Below are positions 1 through 9,029 of a stretch of DNA of 64,000 bases, in pieces. The DNA is from Nonomuraea rubra (GTDB taxonomy: Bacteria; Actinomycetota; Actinomycetes; Streptosporangiales; Streptosporangiaceae), in the NCBI RefSeq assembly GCF_014207985.1, contig NZ_JACHMI010000001.1, positions 12,321,001-12,385,000 of the forward strand, given 5' to 3'. How positions within the stretch are numbered: the first letter of the stretch is position 1; each line of letters begins with the position of its first letter. Position numbers and translations under genes: made by a program. The notes beneath the pieces are model-generated. The model was given only the letters and a program-made list of their open reading frames with translations. It did not search any database and was not told the origin of the DNA.

Positions 1-170
1 CCAGGCTCGTCCGGGACGGGCAGGGCCTGGCGATCGGCGTGTTCGACGCCACCGCTCCCGTCTACCTGCTGCATCCCGAACACGGGGGCTCGGGATGCGC
101 GCCCGGTACGTACGTGGTGCGGCGGCAGCGCGAGCACGAGGGCAGCCGCTCCCGCCTGGTCGCGGACTGA
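1..170 (+). CDS. C-terminal end of an unrecognised protein (5' end outside window)
   Basis: An open frame enters from the left edge and runs 55 codons (first whole codon at position 3) to a TGA at 168-170. The visible part contains DATAPVYLLHPEH and a basic/acidic tail ending RLVAD. I do not recognise the family. It is kept as a gene remnant because the frame is open to the window edge and its stop directly abuts the stop of the convergent oxidoreductase gene at 171, a spacing typical of real gene ends in this window. Confidence 0.45.
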   Translation, partial: RLVRDGQGLAIGVFDATAPVYLLHPEHGGSGCAPGTYVVRRQREHEGSRSRLVAD

Positions 171-1154
171 CTAGTCGCTGATCAGCACGTCGGCCAGCAG
201 TTCAGCCGAGCGCATCCAGGCCTTCCTGTCGGGCGCCGAGAACGCCACGATCAGCTCGTCGGCCCGGGCGTGCTCGGCGAACCGCTCCACGTACGCCTTC
301 ACCTCGGCGGGGTTCCCGACCGCCGAGTACTTGGCCATCTGCACGAGCTGCTGCCCGGCCGGGGAGTCGAGGATCATGTCGGCCTCCTCGGTGGTGAACG
401 TGCGCCCCCGCCCGAGGAACCTGCTCACCCTGAGCCGCTTGGAGTCCAGGAACTGCTCCTCGGCCTCCTCGGTGGTCTCGGCCGCGATCACGTTCAGCGC
501 GGCGATCACGTACGGCTCGGCGAGCTGTGCCGACGGCTTGAACTCCTGCCGGTAGACCGCGACGGCCTCCTCCAGCGCGGCGGGCGCGAAGTGCGAGGCG
601 AACGCGTACGGCAGGCCCAGCATGGCGGCGAGCTGGGCGCCGAACAGGGAGGAGCCGAGGATGTAGAGCGGCACGTCCGTGCCCTTGCCCGGCGTGGCGT
701 GCACGCCGGGGATGCGGGTCTCGCCCGTCAGGTAGCCCTGCAGCTCCAGCACGTCCTGCGGGAAGGAGTCGGCGGAGGCGGGGCTGCGGCGCAGCGCCCG
801 CATCGTCTGCTGGTCGCTGCCCGGCGCCCGGCCGAGCCCGAGGTCGATGCGCCCCGGGTGCAGCGTCTCCAGCGTGCCGAACTGCTCGGCGATGGTGAGC
901 GGCGAGTGGTTCGGCAGCATGACGCCGCCCGCTCCCAGGCGGATCGTCCGGGTGTGGGCGGCGACGTGGGCGATGAGCACGCTCGTGGCCGAGGAGGCGA
1001 TGCTGTCCATGTTGTGGTGCTCGGCGTACCAGATGCGCCGGTATCCGAGCTCCTCGGCCCGCTGGGCCAGGGCGACGCTGGCGGCGAAACTGTCCGCCGC
1101 GGTCTCGCCCTCGCCTATGTGCGCCAGATCCAGGATGGACAGCGGCAGAGCCAT
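171..1154 (-). CDS. LLM-class flavin-dependent oxidoreductase (luciferase-like monooxygenase)
   Basis: 327 aa, usual length for the MsnO8-like branch of bacterial luciferase-like monooxygenases, single-domain TIM barrels that use FMNH2 or F420. Seen: the YAEHHN motif at residues 43-48 and [11 protein letters not shown] at 104-114, both hallmarks of the family. The ATG start has an AAAGG Shine-Dalgarno about nine bases upstream, and this lies in one arm of an inverted repeat (1160-1214). The substrate cannot be told from sequence. It lies downstream of the cellulase gene on the same strand, 65 bp away, so read-through co-transcription is possible but functional linkage is doubtful. Confidence 0.85.
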   Translation of the reverse strand: MALPLSILDLAHIGEGETAADSFAASVALAQRAEELGYRRIWYAEHHNMDSIASSATSVLIAHVAAHTRTIRLGAGGVMLPNHSPLTIAEQFGTLETLHPGRIDLGLGRAPGSDQQTMRALRRSPASADSFPQDVLELQGYLTGETRIPGVHATPGKGTDVPLYILGSSLFGAQLAAMLGLPYAFASHFAPAALEEAVAVYRQEFKPSAQLAEPYVIAALNVIAAETTEEAEEQFLDSKRLRVSRFLGRGRTFTTEEADMILDSPAGQQLVQMAKYSAVGNPAEVKAYVERFAEHARADELIVAFSAPDRKAWMRSAELLADVLISD

Positions 1155-1159
1155 AAGTA

Positions 1160-1214
1160 CGCGCCTTTCGCAGACCGGTTGACCTGGCAGTGGACAACAG
1201 CCGCGAAAGGCGCG
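1160..1214 (-). promoter_or_regulatory. 12-bp inverted repeat between cellulase and LLM oxidoreductase
   Basis: CGCGCCTTTCGC (1160-1171) and its exact reverse complement (1203-1214) flank a 31-base loop. On the minus strand the first arm follows the cellulase stop and the second contains the AAAGG ribosome binding site of the oxidoreductase gene. It may end the upstream transcript or hide that binding site on a read-through mRNA. It lacks a T-tract. Confidence 0.5.
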
Positions 1215-1219
1215 TTATT

Positions 1220-2581
<1,362 letters not shown>

Positions 2582-2669
2582 CTAGGTAGCACTCCGGGGC
2601 CGGACAAAGACATCGGATCGATCCCCAAGAGACCATCGCAGGTCAGCGCCGCGATGAGCGGTGAAACTT

Positions 2670-3230
2670 TCAACCGGCCAGGCACGCCTCGAACACGGCG
2701 GTCAGCCGGTCCACGTCGGCCGGGGTGGGCTCCTCGGGGCCGACGCGGCGGCGCATCGCCCCGATGCCCAGCACGACCGACACCGCCATGCGGGCGCGCG
2801 CGTGCGCGTCGGGGCCGGAGAGCGTGGCCTCCAGCGGGCTGAGCACCGCCGTGATCAGGCGCTCCCTGGCGGCCGTCCGGACCTCCGGATGGTAGGCGGA
2901 ACGTTCGAGCGTGCGCAGGATCGGGCTCTCCGGCGGCTGCCGCATCCGCTGGGCCGCGTACTCGGCCAGCCGGCGGGGCAGCTCCTCCGGACGGCCCGTG
3001 AACAGCTCGCCGAACGTCGGCTCCCCCTGAAGGACGGCGGCGAACAGGCCGGCCTTCGACCCGAAGTAGCGGCCCACCAGCGCGATGTTGGCCTCGGCCG
3101 CCGCCGCGATCATGCGGACGGTCACCTGCTCGTAGCCCTGCTCGCCGAACAGGCTGCGAGCCGCCTGCAGGATGCGCTCCCGGGTGGCCTCGCGGTCGCG
3201 CGGCCTGGCCTCAGTCACCTCGGGGTTCAT
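2670..3230 (-). CDS. TetR/AcrR-family transcriptional repressor
   Basis: 186 aa. The N-terminal helix-turn-helix is typical of TetR proteins: ATRERILQAARSLFGEQGYE (about 15-34), then a VTVRMIAAAAEAN recognition segment and the YFGSK motif that ends the domain. The C-terminal half is the variable ligand-binding part. It is divergent from an MFS drug-efflux gene starting 97 bp away, with a palindrome between them (3273-3288), the usual arrangement for a repressor of its neighbouring exporter. The ligand is unknown. Confidence 0.9.
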   Translation of the reverse strand: MNPEVTEARPRDREATRERILQAARSLFGEQGYEQVTVRMIAAAAEANIALVGRYFGSKAGLFAAVLQGEPTFGELFTGRPEELPRRLAEYAAQRMRQPPESPILRTLERSAYHPEVRTAARERLITAVLSPLEATLSGPDAHARARMAVSVVLGIGAMRRRVGPEEPTPADVDRLTAVFEACLAG

Positions 3231-3272
3231 GCCCGCACTCTACTGAACGCAACCCCACTTGCCGCGCGGCTA

Positions 3273-3288
3273 GTAAACATGCGTATAC
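3273..3288. promoter_or_regulatory. candidate TetR operator in the divergent intergenic region
   Basis: GTAAACATGCGTATAC is an imperfect 16-bp palindrome of form GTAnACnnnnGTnTAC. It lies 43 bp from the TetR start and 39 bp from the MFS start, so one dimer site could control both genes. Assignment is by position and symmetry only. Confidence 0.55.
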
Positions 3289-3326
3289 TCAAGTCGGATA
3301 AAACTGTAAGAAGGGGATGTTGTGTC

Positions 3327-5138
3327 TTGGTAGCCCAGGCGCAGACCGCGTCCCTCACGAAGCAGCGCACCTACACGCACCGCGAAATCCTCGAGGTCAT
3401 GTCCGGGCTCATGCTCGCGATGCTCACGTCGATGATCTCGACTTCCGTGGTGGGCACCGCGCTGCCGACGATCGTGGGGGAGCTAGGCGGTCAGGACCAG
3501 TACTCATGGGTCGCGAGCGCGACCATGCTGACGATGACGGTCTCCACACCGCTGTGGGGCAAGCTGTCCGACCTGTTCGGACGCAAGCTGCTCTTCCAGA
3601 GCGCACTGGGGTTGTTCGTCGCGGCGTCGCTCGTGGCGGGCCTGTCGCAGGACATGGGGCAGCTCATCGCGGCACGTGCCGTACAGGGCCTGGGTGTTGG
3701 CGGGCTGTCGGCCCTGTCCCAGGTGATCCTGGGGGACATCGTCTCCCCCCGCGAGCGTGGCCGCTACTCCGGCTACATGGGAGCCGTCTTCGGGATCTCC
3801 ACGGTCGCGGGGCCGTTGCTGGGCGGGTTCATCGTGGACGCCGACTGGCTGGGCTGGCGCTGGTGCTTCTACGTGGTGGTGCCGTTCGCGCTGGTGTCCT
3901 TCTTCGTGATCCAGAAGGTGCTGAAGCTGCCGAGGGTCAAGCGCAGCACCTCGATCGACATCTGGGGCGCCACGACGATCACGGCCAGCGCGAGCGCGCT
4001 GATGCTGCTGCTGACGCTGGGCGGCAACGAGTTCGAGTGGAACTCCGGCTGGACGTACTTCCTGGGTGCGGTCGCCCTGCTCATGCTGGCCCTGGCGGTG
4101 CTGTCGGAGCGGACCGCACGCAACCCGATCCTGCCGCCGCGCCTGTTCCGCAACCCGACGTTCGTGCTGACCAGCCTCGCCTCGCTGTTCGTCGGCATGG
4201 CGATGTTCGGCGCGATGATCTACCTGCCGCAGTACCTGCAGATCGTCAAGGGGCTCAGCCCGACCAACTCCGGCCTGATGACGCTGCCCATGGTGGTGGC
4301 GCTGTTCCTGGCCGGCGTGATCTCCGGGAAGATCGTCACCCAGACGGGCAAGTGGAAGATCTTCCCGGTCGCGGGCCTGCTCATCGTGGCCATCGGGCTG
4401 TTCCTGCTGTCCCGGCTGCACGTGGACTCCAGCGAGTGGCTGATCGGGTTCGACGTGGCGGTGCTGGGCGTCGGGCTCGGCCTGTCCATGCAGATGCTCA
4501 TCCTGGCCGCGCAGAACGGCTCCGAGCCGCAGGACATGGCCTCGACCACCTCGGGTGTGTCCTTCTTCAGGTCGCTGGGCGGCGCGGTGGGCGTGGCCGC
4601 GTTCGGCGCCATCCTGACGAGCCGGCTCAAGGACGAGATCGCCGAGATGGTCAAGGCGGCGGGCATCAAGCTGCCCGGCGGCTCGGACGTCAAGCTCGGC
4701 AGCCCCGACGCCATCCAGCACCTGCCTGGCCCGATCAAGAACATCGTGCTGGAGGCGTTCACCCGCGGCCTGGAGACCGTGTTCCTGGTCGGCGTGCCCA
4801 TCGCGCTGCTCGGCTTCCTGGCCACGCTCTTCCTCAAGGAGCTGCCGCTGCGCGGGTCGGGCGGGCCCGCGGCCCCCGAGGCCAAGCCGCTCGGCAAGGA
4901 CGACCTGGTCCTGGCCGGGCTCCTGCTGGAGCTCATCGCCCAGCGCGTCGAGCGGGTGAACGGTGAACCCTCCGCGCTCCTCACCGCCGTCGCCAGGATG
5001 GCGCCGCCTGACGACCGCTCGGAGCGCGAGCGGGCGAGATCGGTCGTGCAGGACGTGCTGCGGCCCACCTCGCGCGCTCTGATCGCGCAGGCCACGCCCC
5101 CACAGAAAGACCTCGTAACAGGAGGAATCTCGCAATGA
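3327..5138 (+). CDS. DHA2/EmrB-QacA-type MFS multidrug exporter
   Basis: 603 aa, with 14 predicted membrane segments as in DHA2 drug:proton antiporters. Motif A is seen as GKLSDLFGRK after the second helix, and a motif-C-like GPLLGG in the fifth. The start is TTG: AAGGGG at 3311-3316 is ten bases upstream and no ATG or GTG fits; an ATG at 3317 is out of frame. About 85 residues follow the last membrane segment as a cytosolic tail (from APEAKPLG on), longer than usual for the family. The stop overlaps the next gene by four bases, so it heads a coupled operon with two small membrane proteins. Drug specificity is unknown. Confidence 0.9.
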   Translation: MVAQAQTASLTKQRTYTHREILEVMSGLMLAMLTSMISTSVVGTALPTIVGELGGQDQYSWVASATMLTMTVSTPLWGKLSDLFGRKLLFQSALGLFVAASLVAGLSQDMGQLIAARAVQGLGVGGLSALSQVILGDIVSPRERGRYSGYMGAVFGISTVAGPLLGGFIVDADWLGWRWCFYVVVPFALVSFFVIQKVLKLPRVKRSTSIDIWGATTITASASALMLLLTLGGNEFEWNSGWTYFLGAVALLMLALAVLSERTARNPILPPRLFRNPTFVLTSLASLFVGMAMFGAMIYLPQYLQIVKGLSPTNSGLMTLPMVVALFLAGVISGKIVTQTGKWKIFPVAGLLIVAIGLFLLSRLHVDSSEWLIGFDVAVLGVGLGLSMQMLILAAQNGSEPQDMASTTSGVSFFRSLGGAVGVAAFGAILTSRLKDEIAEMVKAAGIKLPGGSDVKLGSPDAIQHLPGPIKNIVLEAFTRGLETVFLVGVPIALLGFLATLFLKELPLRGSGGPAAPEAKPLGKDDLVLAGLLLELIAQRVERVNGEPSALLTAVARMAPPDDRSERERARSVVQDVLRPTSRALIAQATPPQKDLVTGGISQ

Positions 5139-5563
5139 TTCGCAAGTTCGTGGGCGCCGTCGCGGCGGCCCTGGCCGTGCTAGCCGGGCTGTGGCTGATG
5201 ATCGCCCCCTTCGCCCTCGGCACCCAGCCCGAGGGCGCCGACTGGACGAACGCCACCCAGTCCGAGTTCTTCGCCGGTCTCGGGGTGGCCGTCGTGGGTC
5301 TCGTGGGCGCGATCGCCTTCGTGCTGGCCATCCACGAGGAGCTCGTCGTCCGCGGCCTGGTCGTGCCCAAGCCGCGCAGGCCCGAGCCGGAGCCCGAGCC
5401 CGTGCCGGTGGCCGCCGCGCCGCAGGCGTCGTCCGCCGAGCTGGCCAGCCTGCTCGCGCCGCTGGTCGAGGCGCTGCGCGAGGACCTGAACCACAACCCC
5501 CGCACTGGCGAGCACCGCCAGAACGGCAAGCCTTCCCTGGTCGGAGTGGAGAAGAACCGATGA
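5135..5563 (+). CDS. small membrane protein, SPW-motif-like, with proline-rich tail
   Basis: 142 aa. Two hydrophobic segments (about 7-28 and 47-68) surround a short outside loop; the first includes AGLWLMIAPFALG, reminiscent of the SPW repeat of small bacterial membrane proteins. A PEPEPEPVP linker and a short amphipathic C-terminus follow. The ATGA overlap with the exporter gene and a strong SD (AGGAGG) show translational coupling. The next ORF has the same two-helix plan, so the two look like a tandem duplication. No enzyme motif is seen; an accessory role with the exporter is only inferred from the operon. Confidence 0.7.
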   Translation: MIRKFVGAVAAALAVLAGLWLMIAPFALGTQPEGADWTNATQSEFFAGLGVAVVGLVGAIAFVLAIHEELVVRGLVVPKPRRPEPEPEPVPVAAAPQASSAELASLLAPLVEALREDLNHNPRTGEHRQNGKPSLVGVEKNR

Positions 5564-5796
5564 AGGCCAAGCTGGGCGTGGCCGCCCTGATCGTGCTGTT
5601 CCTGGCCGGCCTGTGGCTGGTCGCGGCCCCGTTCGCGGTCGGCTACCAGCCGCGTGGCGCCGAGTACCTGGACGCGACGGTCAACGACCTGTGGCTCGGC
5701 GGCGGGATCGCCGCGCTCTCGTTCGTCGCCCTCGTGGTCTACGCGGCCGACGCCCTGCGCGACCTGGCCCGCCGCGGCAAGCACGCCGACTCCTGA
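5560..5796 (+). CDS. small membrane protein, paralogue of the preceding ORF
   Basis: 78 aa from an ATG overlapping the previous stop by four bases (ATGA). The first helix contains AGLWLVAAPFAVGYQPRGAEYLDA, which matches the upstream protein closely (its GLWLMIAPFALGTQPEGADW); a second helix follows. It lacks the proline-rich tail. The pair therefore forms a duplicated two-helix module at the end of the MFS operon. No function is recognised. Confidence 0.7.
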   Translation: MKAKLGVAALIVLFLAGLWLVAAPFAVGYQPRGAEYLDATVNDLWLGGGIAALSFVALVVYAADALRDLARRGKHADS

Positions 5797-5809
5797 CGCG
5801 AGTCATGCC

Positions 5810-6286
5810 GTGTCCGGCAATGGCATCGACCCGCAGTGGGAGCCCGTGGCGGGCCGGCTCCCCGCAGGTCAGTTCGAGATCGGCAAGGACGGCGCCGGCC
5901 TGCTCGTCGTCGGCTTCGACGGGTCGGGCCCGAGCCGCAACGCGCTGGCGTACGCGGCCGGGCTCGCCCGGCGGGACGACGCCACGCTGCTCATCGCGTT
6001 CGTGGAGTCGCTGAACACCGCCTCGCTCTGGTTCTTCGCCGGGTCGCCGATCATCCCCGACTCGGGCGCCGACCTGGCGGAGGAGCTGCGTGACGAGCTG
6101 CGCGGCGCCGGGGTGCGCTGGCGGTTCGTCAGCCTGCGCGGCGACCCGGCCAGGGCGCTGGAGTCGCTGGCCAGCACGCACATGGCCGACGGCATCGTCG
6201 TGGGCCGCTCCCGCTCGCCCTGGCGTGGTTCGGTGGCGGCCCATCTGGCGAAACGGGCACACCGTACGGTGCTGGTCGTGCCCTGA
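5810..6286 (+). CDS. universal stress protein (UspA) family
   Basis: 158 aa from GTG. A single Usp domain is visible: LLVVGFDGSGPSRNALAYAA near residue 30 (first strand and helix), and GIVVGRSRSPWRGSVAAHLA near the C-terminus, matching the ATP-binding G-x2-G-x9-GS pattern in a degenerate form, then HRTVLVVP. The first 25 residues precede the domain and the start has no clear SD, so the true start is uncertain. It follows the membrane-protein pair by 13 bp, likely the same transcript. Usp proteins bind nucleotides and act in dormancy or stress; the target here is unknown. Confidence 0.8.
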   Translation: MSGNGIDPQWEPVAGRLPAGQFEIGKDGAGLLVVGFDGSGPSRNALAYAAGLARRDDATLLIAFVESLNTASLWFFAGSPIIPDSGADLAEELRDELRGAGVRWRFVSLRGDPARALESLASTHMADGIVVGRSRSPWRGSVAAHLAKRAHRTVLVVP

Positions 6287-6345
6287 CCCTGCGACTCGGC
6301 GCCGATAGCCCGCTGACCTGGCCAGACGTCGCATATGGTGGCCAG

Positions 6346-7071
6346 ATGAGACGTGCTGCCGCCTTGGCGCTCGTGGTGCTCGGGACCGTTTCGTGCGGCG
6401 CGGGCCAGCCGGCCTCCGTGCCCGCGCCCGCGACCTCGGCTCCCGCGCAGGAAGCGCCGGAATCACCCACGCCCGCACCCGCGACGCCCACCTCCACGGG
6501 GCCGCCCGCGTTCAGCTCGAAGGTCTCGCGGGTCTCCCGCGAGCAACTGCCCTACTCCTGGCGACCCGGCTGCCCGGTGCACTACCGGGACCTGCGGCTG
6601 GTGACGCTGTCGTACTGGGGCTTCGACAACAAGCCGCACACCGGCGAGCTGGTGGTGCGCAGGACGGTCACCGACGACATCGAGACGGTCTTCAAGAAGC
6701 TGTACGACTGGCGCTGGCCCATCGAGCAGATGAAGCTGGTGGACGCCTTCAAGGCGGACGACTTCGACTCGATCGACGCCAACAACACCTCGGCCTTCAA
6801 CTGCCGGCGTGCGACCGGGTCGAGCAACTGGTCAAATCACGCATACGGGGAAGCAATAGACATCAATCCCCAGCAGAACCCATATGTCACCGCAAGCGGC
6901 ACCACAGCACACCAAAATGCCAAGAAGTTCACCGAGCGCCCAATTAAGGGTAAAGGTGTGATTAATCCGGGCGACAAGGTCGTCAGGGCCTTCGCCCAGG
7001 TGGGCTGGGAGTGGGGCGGCTACTGGTCGGGGGCCAAGGACTACCAGCATTTCTCCAAGGGCGGAGGCTGA
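6346..7071 (+). CDS. lipoprotein with M15-type D-Ala-D-Ala carboxypeptidase-like domain
   Basis: 241 aa. A short signal ends in the lipobox-like TVSC with Cys17, followed by a Pro/Ala/Thr linker (18-56), suggesting a lipid-anchored exported enzyme. The zinc peptidase core has SNHAYGEAIDIN (His and Asp ligands) and the final DYQHF His, the H...D...H set of VanY/M15 enzymes that trim peptidoglycan stem peptides or act as endolysins. The stretch coding SNWSNHAYGE to GVINP (about 6826-6970) is only 50-55% G+C and full of AAT, GCA, ATA, CCA and TCA codons, unlike the rest of the gene. The lipobox -3 position is Thr, so lipidation is not certain. Confidence 0.85.
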   Translation: MRRAAALALVVLGTVSCGAGQPASVPAPATSAPAQEAPESPTPAPATPTSTGPPAFSSKVSRVSREQLPYSWRPGCPVHYRDLRLVTLSYWGFDNKPHTGELVVRRTVTDDIETVFKKLYDWRWPIEQMKLVDAFKADDFDSIDANNTSAFNCRRATGSSNWSNHAYGEAIDINPQQNPYVTASGTTAHQNAKKFTERPIKGKGVINPGDKVVRAFAQVGWEWGGYWSGAKDYQHFSKGGG

Positions 7072-7083
7072 GAGAATTGCCGC

Positions 7084-7929
7084 ATGACGGCTAGGGACGG
7101 CGACGGCTGGACGGAGTGCGCCCAAGGCCACAGGCACTGGGGCGTGCACGGAGCCTCGGGGCTGCTCGTCGTTCACCACGACGACGCCGGGGTGCCGTAC
7201 GTGCTCATGCAGAAGCGCTCCTGGTGGAGCCACCACGGCAACACCTGGGGGCTGCCCGGCGGGGCCCGCGACAGCCACGAGGACGCGGTCGCCAGCGCGC
7301 TGCGCGAGGCCCGCGAGGAGGCGGCGCTGGCCGGTGACGGCCTGCGGGTGCAGGGCGTCTACCTCGACGACCACGGCGGGTGGGCGTTCGAGACGGTGAT
7401 CGCCGAATCGGCCGAGCTGCTGGCCGCCGCGCCCGCCAACCGCGAGAGCACCGAGCTGCGCTGGCTGGCGCTGCCCGAGATCACCGAGCGGAGGCTGCAT
7501 CCCGGGTTCGCCGCGACGTGGAGCGACATCCAGGAGGCGATCAGGCCGGAGACGATCGTGCTGGACGTGGCCAACATCATCGGCGCCCGAGCCGAACGCG
7601 GCTGGTGGAACGACCGGCTGGGGGCGGCGACCAGGCTGCTGCGCGAGGTCTCGGTGCTGCGGCTGGCCCATCCCGTGCTGGCGCAGTGGTATCCGAGGAT
7701 GGTGGCGGTCGTGGAGGGCGCCGCGCGCAGCGCGCCGGCCGTGGAGGGCATCCAGGTGGTCGCGGCCACGGGCAGCGGCGACGACGCCATCGTGGACGTC
7801 GTACGCCAGGCCAAGCCGTGGGAGCGCGTGCTCGTGGTCACGGCCGACCGTGGCCTCAAGGAACGGGTGGGCAGCCTGGGCGCCGAGACCGTGGGCCCGA
7901 AGTGGCTGCTGTCGCAGCTCGGGGTCTAG
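7084..7929 (+). CDS. NUDIX hydrolase fused to a NYN/PIN-like domain
   Basis: 281 aa in two parts. Residues about 15-150 are a NUDIX domain with a nearly complete box (G-x5-E-x7-REAREEAAL, about 59-81) that binds the metal for pyrophosphohydrolase action. Residues about 160-281 start with TIVLDVANIIGARAERGWWNDRL and end with ILVVTADRGLKERV-type segments. This DxxN...TADRGL pattern fits the NYN/PIN nuclease fold: a conserved Asp in the first strand and an Asp near the C-terminus. So one protein may join nucleotide or RNA-cap hydrolysis with RNA binding or cleavage. The NUDIX call is firm, the NYN call moderate, the substrate unknown. It follows the M15 gene by 12 bp. Confidence 0.8.
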   Translation: MTARDGDGWTECAQGHRHWGVHGASGLLVVHHDDAGVPYVLMQKRSWWSHHGNTWGLPGGARDSHEDAVASALREAREEAALAGDGLRVQGVYLDDHGGWAFETVIAESAELLAAAPANRESTELRWLALPEITERRLHPGFAATWSDIQEAIRPETIVLDVANIIGARAERGWWNDRLGAATRLLREVSVLRLAHPVLAQWYPRMVAVVEGAARSAPAVEGIQVVAATGSGDDAIVDVVRQAKPWERVLVVTADRGLKERVGSLGAETVGPKWLLSQLGV

Positions 7930-7935
7930 AGCGGC

Positions 7936-8289
7936 CTAGAGCTCCGCGTGGACGACGCGGTCGAAGGCGGCCTTGAGCCCCGTCACGTCGAGCACGCGCC
8001 GCAGCACCCCGTGGACGCCCACGATGCCTAAGGAGCCGGCGTGCGCGGAGACCCTGCGCTGGTGCTCCACCAGCACCCACAGGCCACTGGAGTCACAGAA
8101 GTCCAGCTCCGCGGCGTCGATCACGATCTGCACGCGGCCCTCGGTGAACAACTGCACCAGCGCGTCCTTCAGCAGTGGCGCCGTGAGCTTGTCGAGATCA
8201 CCGGTAAGGCACACGAGCGCCTCACAGTCGCCGCGCTGCACCTCGACGTTGAGATCCGCCACCTCCTGAACGTACACCCCTGTCACCAC
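7936..8289 (-). CDS. STAS-domain anti-sigma factor antagonist
   Basis: 117 aa, the full length of a SpoIIAA/RsbV-type STAS domain. The phosphorylation site is in FCDSSGL (about 64-70), where the kinase partner would modify the first Ser. Known members bind a HATPase anti-sigma kinase and release a sigma factor. A second STAS gene (25019) and a kinase (28978) occur in the window, but no sigma factor. The start is unsure: several in-frame GTG codons follow the annotated ATG. It converges on the NUDIX gene six bases away. Confidence 0.88.
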   Translation of the reverse strand: MVTGVYVQEVADLNVEVQRGDCEALVCLTGDLDKLTAPLLKDALVQLFTEGRVQIVIDAAELDFCDSSGLWVLVEHQRRVSAHAGSLGIVGVHGVLRRVLDVTGLKAAFDRVVHAEL

Positions 8290-8313
8290 AGCCGCTATCG
8301 TGGTTTCCGCACA

Positions 8314-8403
8314 GGAGGGTTCGCATAGTGGACGAGTGCAGCCGCCTTGAAAGCGGCCAGGTCAGCGATGGCCTCGTGGGTTCGAATCCCACACCCTCCG
8401 CCA
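8314..8403 (+). tRNA. tRNA-Ser (anticodon UGA)
   Basis: The acceptor GGAGGGT (8314-8320) pairs with ACCCTCC (8393-8399), discriminator G at 8400, and CCA is encoded at 8401-8403. The anticodon stem GCCGC/GCGGC encloses CTTGAAA with anticodon TGA at 8348-8350. There is a long variable arm typical of class II tRNAs and a T-loop TTCGAAT. It reads UCA/UCG codons. Confidence 0.97.
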
Positions 8404-8411
8404 GTTCCTGA

Positions 8412-8427
8412 CGTGCCGTGAGGCACG
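8412..8427 (+). terminator. hairpin after tRNA-Ser
   Basis: CGTGCC-GTGA-GGCACG, a perfect 6-bp stem with a tetraloop nine bases after the tRNA CCA. There is no T-run, so it may be a processing or pausing hairpin as much as a terminator. Confidence 0.45.
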
Positions 8428-8550
8428 CTGAGCCGTTCCCGGTCAAGCCAGAAGTGTGTGGCCGCCCCGCTAGTGTCACACTGCGTAGTCACGTCGCTAC
8501 CGTCCGTGTCGAAGGGTTGTGGATCTCAACCCCCGTACTGGAGGTACCTC

Positions 8551-8979
8551 GTGCGACGTATCACCCGTAAGATCGGCGCTCCCCTGGCCGCCGCCCTCGC
8601 CGTCCTGTCAGCGGCCCCGCCCGCCACGGCGGCCCCGGCGGCGTACTTCGTGATGACCGACATCACCCGGGAGCAGTTCGTCGTCCAGCTCACCGATCCC
8701 GCCAAGATCCAGCATGCGCGCGACCTGGTCAACGGCGTGACGAACGAGCGGCCCCACGTCGTCGGCCGGATCGCGAAGCAGTCCGCCCCGTACAACGCCC
8801 GCTGGAGCTACCACTTCCGGCCCGAGACCGTCGACTTCTTCGACGTGGCGATCGAGGTGTGCGACGCCACGATCCCCTACGTCGAGGACCACCTGGACGA
8901 GGCGGGCGGCGCCTTCCTGCCCGGGCTGGTCTACTGCCCGTGGACCTCCAGGCTGGTCAGGGAGCTGCCCGCGCCGTAA
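8551..8979 (+). CDS. secreted BP74-like small protein
   Basis: 142 aa from GTG with GGAGG eight bases upstream; the longer upstream frame has no SD. Signal peptide: MRRITRK, a hydrophobic core and cleavage near ATA-AP (about 27). The mature part ([20 protein letters not shown], then [20 protein letters not shown] and [19 protein letters not shown]) resembles the BP74 N-terminal domain named after a secreted Dictyostelium protein and common as a stand-alone secreted protein in actinomycetes. Two Cys residues could form one disulfide. Its biochemical role is unknown to me. Confidence 0.75.
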   Translation: MRRITRKIGAPLAAALAVLSAAPPATAAPAAYFVMTDITREQFVVQLTDPAKIQHARDLVNGVTNERPHVVGRIAKQSAPYNARWSYHFRPETVDFFDVAIEVCDATIPYVEDHLDEAGGAFLPGLVYCPWTSRLVRELPAP

Positions 8980-8991
8980 CCACGACGTGCC

Positions 8992-9023
8992 GCGCACTGC
9001 CGGTGACCGCACCGGCAGTGCGC
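8992..9023. terminator. strong bidirectional hairpin between convergent genes
   Basis: GCGCACTGCCGGTG (8992-9005), loop ACCG, then the exact complement (9010-9023): a 14-bp perfect stem between the stops of the BP74-like gene and the ParA-like gene. No T-tract, as is common in high-G+C actinomycetes. Confidence 0.75.
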
Positions 9024-9029
9024 CCGGGG

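Noticed and set aside
8222..8479. Minus-strand ORF containing GVGFEPTRPSLTWPL
   Set aside because: It is the antisense of tRNA-Ser; this peptide is a known false ORF in many genomes.
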